A stretch of 44,417 nucleotides of DNA, from positions 1 through 44,417 of IMG/VR virus record IMGVR_UViG_3300042861_000026; one strand, given 5' to 3'. The notes below the pieces were generated by a model, which saw only the letters and a list, made by a program, of their open reading frames with translations, searched no databases and was not told the origin of the DNA. The DNA comes from a virus. Both the position numbers and the translations under genes were made by a program. Below are positions 41,703 to 44,417 of this stretch, one piece after another (the first letter of the stretch is position 1; each line of letters starts with the position of its first letter).

Positions 41703-42409
41703 TAAAACAACTTCCTAATATAATCAGGTTTCTGTCCTGTTAGATATCTAAACTCATCCATAATCTGGACATAGTATTCTGCTTTGATGACTTTGATTGA
41801 ACGACGATCATCGTTCTTTCTATTCTCATAATCATAGCATGAGACTTCTTCACCACGAACAGTTACCTCAATCGAGTCATCACCAATATCATATGTGTCG
41901 GAACTATAATATGCGCCACCAGTAGCTAGTGACTGATAATAATCGTATGGTACAGAAAGAGGATCATCGGTTATAATATCTTCATTGATTATAAAGCGAG
42001 TTTCATTGACCACATCTGTTCTGGTATTGCGTCTTTCAATGACCTTTTCATAATGATGTGCGGTTGTCTGGGATAGTTCAACTGAACCGTATTTGTCGGC
42101 AACAAACTGTTGAAATGAAGAATAATCTAGAGGCCATTCGTGTTGTGCATCTACAATATTATTGGCTAGCAGGATCATCCATGCTGCACCAGGATCGTTA
42201 TAAAATCTTTCTGCAAGAAGTTCTGGTGTGTCACCATCTTCAATATCATATACAAAGTATGATGAAATGTTATTCAATGCGTTCTGAATAACACCTAGAC
42301 GAAAGAAGATATCAGTAACCAACTCATGAGAGCCTGCCTGAAAGGTGGATGTGTTGTTGATATCGTATTTGATTTTAGGAAACGAATCAAAGAAACTGCT
42401 GACTGCCAT
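41702..42409 (-). CDS. gp53: gp53-like baseplate wedge protein with LysM-like segment
   Basis: 235 residues (T4 gp53 has 196). gp53 joins neighbouring wedges in baseplate assembly. The N-terminus (VSSFFDSFPKIKYDI, then VTDIFFRLGVIQ) and the LysM-like segment YDIEDGDTPELLAERFYNDP followed by GAAWMILLANNIVDAQHEWP (about 54-93) match the family. The C-terminus (KVIKAEYYVQIMDEFRYL) is also typical. AAGGGA eight bases before the ATG lies in the stop of the previous gene. T4 has the order gp4-gp53-gp5; here one extra gene and the gp27-like hub are inserted in the series. Confidence 0.9.
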   Translation of the reverse strand: MAVSSFFDSFPKIKYDINNTSTFQAGSHELVTDIFFRLGVIQNALNNISSYFVYDIEDGDTPELLAERFYNDPGAAWMILLANNIVDAQHEWPLDYSSFQQFVADKYGSVELSQTTAHHYEKVIERRNTRTDVVNETRFIINEDIITDDPLSVPYDYYQSLATGGAYYSSDTYDIGDDSIEVTVRGEEVSCYDYENRKNDDRRSIKVIKAEYYVQIMDEFRYLTGQKPDYIRKLF

Positions 42410-42412
42410 TTG

Positions 42413-42916
42413 TTATCCCTTAATGACCCATTCGTCGATTTTTAGTTGAACTGCTTTATCGTATTCTTCTGGTAATATTCTAATAAACTTTGATCTAGTA
42501 TGATCGTTTAGGTAACGATGCACGGCTTGTGGCATAATCTTGTATATTCTTTTAGTTCGTTCAAGCATAGTGATAAACTCTGCATTGTTTTTAAACCTAT
42601 CACCCTCTCTCAGTGTTTGCTTAAACTCATTAACGGTTCGAACAAACAATCGACGCTCACCTGTAGGTAAGTAATGCATATTAACACCTAAGAATCCGTC
42701 TTTATATAACTTGATCGGAAACGCCATTGGGTAACGATCATATATGTTTAGAGTATCTTTGTGCTTAGGTTCATACTTAAAGAAGTATAGATTGCCTACT
42801 ATCGATTTACCACCTCTATCACTATTTAACAAAGTTCTATGAACCTCACCACTAGTAAGGTCCATGGCTTTATTATTAATCCAATCAGTTAGGTCTTTTT
42901 GTGAGTAGTCTACCAT
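42413..42916 (-). CDS. Conserved T4-like phage protein of unknown function
   Basis: 167 residues. It starts MVDYSQKDLTDWINNKAMDL and contains NLYFFKYEPKHKDTLNIYDR, YPMAFPIKLYKDGFLGVNMH and YLPTGERRLFVRTVNEF, then a helical half ending PEEYDKAVQLKIDEWVIKG. The pattern 'YFFKYxPKxKDxLxxYDRxP...GFLGxNxHYLP' is one I know from many T4-like cyanophage proteins without assigned function. Its place between gp4 and gp53 suggests a virion or assembly role. No good ribosome site precedes the ATG; a GATAAATA motif lies only six bases ahead, which is odd for a promoter serving this gene. Confidence 0.8.
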   Translation of the reverse strand: MVDYSQKDLTDWINNKAMDLTSGEVHRTLLNSDRGGKSIVGNLYFFKYEPKHKDTLNIYDRYPMAFPIKLYKDGFLGVNMHYLPTGERRLFVRTVNEFKQTLREGDRFKNNAEFITMLERTKRIYKIMPQAVHRYLNDHTRSKFIRILPEEYDKAVQLKIDEWVIKG

Positions 42917-42922
42917 AACTAG

Positions 42923-42930
42923 TATTTATC
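42923..42930 (-). promoter_or_regulatory. T4-type late promoter candidate, very close to a start codon
   Basis: GATAAATA (seven of eight) on the minus strand, abutting the gp4 stop codon and six bases before the ATG at 42916. A T4-type late start site would fall at or inside this ATG. Confidence 0.35.
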
Positions 42931-43377
42931 TCACTTTTTGAACAGATCCGCTTCTGTTATTAGTTTGAAAGTCCAGCCACGGTCAGCACAAAACTCCTCG
43001 GCTGCTTTCCACTTTGCTTGATTAACACCCCATGTAACAACTTCTGTAATATATCTTTTAGTCTTTCTCTTTTGTGGGGTAGGTTCTTTAGTCTGTCCTT
43101 TAGGTTTAACCTCTAGTAGATATGTCTGCTTGTTACCTTTACCGTCTATAGCCTCAACATAAAAATCTACAAAGTATCTGTGTGGTCTGTTATCTACTGG
43201 TGAGATATATGGTATCACAATCTCCTCTGATGACCAGGCTACTATATTTGAATTGGTGTCACACCAGTCCATAACTCTCTTTTCCCAGCCAGATCGATAT
43301 ACGATATTAGAAGCATCACCTTTATACTTCTCTGGTTTTGTGGGTTTGAATATTCCTTGTTTGTAATCGTAAGCCAT
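42931..43377 (-). CDS. gp4: gp4-like head completion protein (PD-(D/E)XK nuclease fold)
   Basis: 148 residues, same size as T4 gp4 (150). gp4 acts on filled heads before tail joining and is related to TnsA-type nucleases. Matches to T4 are GIFKPTKPEKYKGDASNIVY, SGWEKRVMDWCDTN (T4 SSWEAFVMKFLDTS), WSSEEIVIPY and KRYITEVVTWGVNQAKWKAA. The nuclease residues are visible: E32, D71 in RYFVDFYVEA, and E89-x-K91 in YLLEVKPKG. GAGG eight bases before the ATG is the ribosome site. It is the first gene of the minus-strand series and is divergent from gp48. Confidence 0.93.
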   Translation of the reverse strand: MAYDYKQGIFKPTKPEKYKGDASNIVYRSGWEKRVMDWCDTNSNIVAWSSEEIVIPYISPVDNRPHRYFVDFYVEAIDGKGNKQTYLLEVKPKGQTKEPTPQKRKTKRYITEVVTWGVNQAKWKAAEEFCADRGWTFKLITEADLFKK

Positions 43378-43387
43378 AATATACCTC

Positions 43388-43395
43388 GCTAAATA
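43388..43395 (+). promoter_or_regulatory. Late-promoter-like motif for gp48
   Basis: GCTAAATA (six of eight) on the plus strand, 24 bases before the gp48 ATG in the 42-base divergent gap. No equally good motif points toward gp4. Confidence 0.4.
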
Positions 43396-43419
43396 TATGT
43401 AGCATTGTCGGAGACATAA

Positions 43420-44196
43420 ATGGCTGGTAACTCATATCGTTTTCCGTCTGACCTATTGGATTCACCAGAATATGGTGCAATGGTTCAGTTTTCGGCATAT
43501 ACACCACAGTCTTTTGTTCAAGCGGCAGGCGCTGCCCGTGGACTAAACAGTGGCAGACAAATGCTCGACTCATTTCAATTGTATATGCCCGGCGGCGGAC
43601 AATCAAACAATCTAAGTTTCCAGCAGGGCCATGAATATGATGAAATCAAACTAGCAAGACTAGGTGCTGGCGCCGCTGGTGCTGTTATTGGTGTTGGATC
43701 TGATCTCATATCTGGTGCAAATGCTCTCGCCGGCGGCCTATTCAGACGACAAATCAATCCTGGTGTTGAAGTTCTTTATAGAGGCACATCATTAAGACGA
43801 TATAACTTTTCATTCACATTCGCACCACAAAATCAGGCTGATGCTGAAATGTTATATGGTGCTAGTCAAGGCTTTTCAGGCGATGGTCTATTAAATCGTT
43901 TCAGATACCACGCTGCACCAGAGATTACAGGTATTACAAGTTATGATAGCCTACAATTCATAAGCCCATCAGAATGGGAGATTGATTTTTGGATTAAAGA
44001 TGCTAACGGTGGTTGGAGACCAAACGATAAGATTCCGAAAGTAGCAAAAGGTGCTTTCGTTAGAGTCGATGTTGATTACAATCCAGAAACAGAGTTTAGT
44101 ACCTTTGAGGATGGTAGCGCCGTCACATCAAGACTAACAATGGAATTTGTTGAAATGCAGATTGTCGATAAGACACTAATCGATCAGGGATACTAA
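43420..44196 (+). CDS. gp48: gp48-like tail tube cap / baseplate protein
   Basis: 258 residues, shorter than T4 gp48 (364). gp48 sits on the hub and, with gp54, starts tail tube growth. It opens NSYRFPSDLLDSPEYGAMVQ, has a Gly/Ala-rich helix near 75-100, then the conserved half: NPGVEVLYRGTSLRRYNFSF, FAPQNQADAEMLYGASQGF, LQFISPSEWEIDFWIKDANG and DGSAVTSRLTMEFVEMQIVD. This SP-x-W-x-I plus late beta pattern resembles T4 gp48. CGGAG precedes the ATG by eight bases. It is the first plus-strand gene, and its stop overlaps the gp54 ATG as TAATG. Confidence 0.82.
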   Translation: MAGNSYRFPSDLLDSPEYGAMVQFSAYTPQSFVQAAGAARGLNSGRQMLDSFQLYMPGGGQSNNLSFQQGHEYDEIKLARLGAGAAGAVIGVGSDLISGANALAGGLFRRQINPGVEVLYRGTSLRRYNFSFTFAPQNQADAEMLYGASQGFSGDGLLNRFRYHAAPEITGITSYDSLQFISPSEWEIDFWIKDANGGWRPNDKIPKVAKGAFVRVDVDYNPETEFSTFEDGSAVTSRLTMEFVEMQIVDKTLIDQGY

Positions 44197-44417
44197 TGGC
44201 ATATTCAGGTAATAATCCACCCACACAAATAGCAATCAATGATATGCTATCTGCTCTCAATGGGCAGGATCAAGTCACTAAAAGTTGTCGATTTATCGTT
44301 AGAATCAACCCACAAGGACTATTGAGCCGACTAAGCTATTTCAATGATATTAGCAAGAGTATGATCTTTGCATGTGACGCTGCCGAGTTTCCCGGCCGTG
44401 GCTTTCAGGTAGCAGAA
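44196..44417 (+). CDS. gp54: gp54-like tail tube initiator (partial)
   Basis: Only the first 74 codons are in the window. They read MAYSGNNPPTQIAINDMLSA, then LNGQDQVTKSCRFIVRINPQ and FACDAAEFPGRGFQVAE. In T4 gp54 forms the ring on gp48 from which gp19 tube polymerises. The C-x-A-x-x-PG motif is shared by tube and tube-initiator proteins, and the position right after gp48 points to gp54. The ATG overlaps the gp48 TAA, so translation is probably coupled. Confidence 0.78.
   Translation, partial: MAYSGNNPPTQIAINDMLSALNGQDQVTKSCRFIVRINPQGLLSRLSYFNDISKSMIFACDAAEFPGRGFQVAE

Overview
This window is part of the late structural region of a contractile-tailed (T4-like) myovirus. It resembles the cyanophage / marine T4-like branch more than T4 itself. 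Recognisable T4 homologues occur in a partly T4-like order: gp4, gp53, gp27-like hub, gp5-like hub and spike, gp25, gp6, gp7, gp8, then gp13, gp14 and gp15. The first 43.4 kb is transcribed from the minus strand. The strand flips in a 42-bp divergent gap at 43378-43419, after which gp48 (tube cap) and the start of gp54 (tube initiator) run on the plus strand. The host cannot be read from this DNA alone. No tRNA, integrase, insertion sequence or CRISPR array was seen.

Layout, read in the direction of minus-strand transcription (high to low coordinates). (1) 43377-37259 holds the head-completion nuclease gp4, a conserved unknown, wedge gp53, the hub gp27-like protein, a hub OB-type protein and a separate beta-helical spike (together the equivalent of gp5, with no lysozyme domain visible), and gp25. 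(2) 37253-24398 holds the large wedge proteins: gp6, gp7 (with a LamG-like C-terminus), gp8, and a 2155-residue DUF4815-type protein. (3) 24387-2980 is an unusually large tail-fibre/adhesin island. It has six Asn/Ala heptad-repeat fibres, a histidine-rich polyglycine/collagen-like adhesin, a left-handed beta-helix protein, three tandem paralogous small adhesin-like proteins, several small fibre-associated proteins and a 2-oxoglutarate/Fe(II) oxygenase. T4 genes 9-12 and wac are not recognisable, so this island occupies their place. (4) 2948-1 holds neck proteins gp13 and gp14, an inserted GIY-YIG homing endonuclease with its own promoter-like motif, and tail terminator gp15, which runs off the window edge.

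Genes are packed tightly, with many ATGA and TAATG overlaps. Expression is probably from T4-type late promoters: TATAAATA or one- to two-base variants lie just upstream of many genes and often overlap the stop codon of the preceding gene. Points worth a second look are a gp15 reading frame whose best-placed start is AUA, a prolyl-hydroxylase-like oxygenase two genes from a collagen/polyglycine-like adhesin, a fibre cassette repeated in four genes, a short repeat shared by gp6, gp7 and gp8, a 58-codon gene at 2980-3156, and a perfect 9-bp stem-loop at the predicted 5' end of one late transcript.
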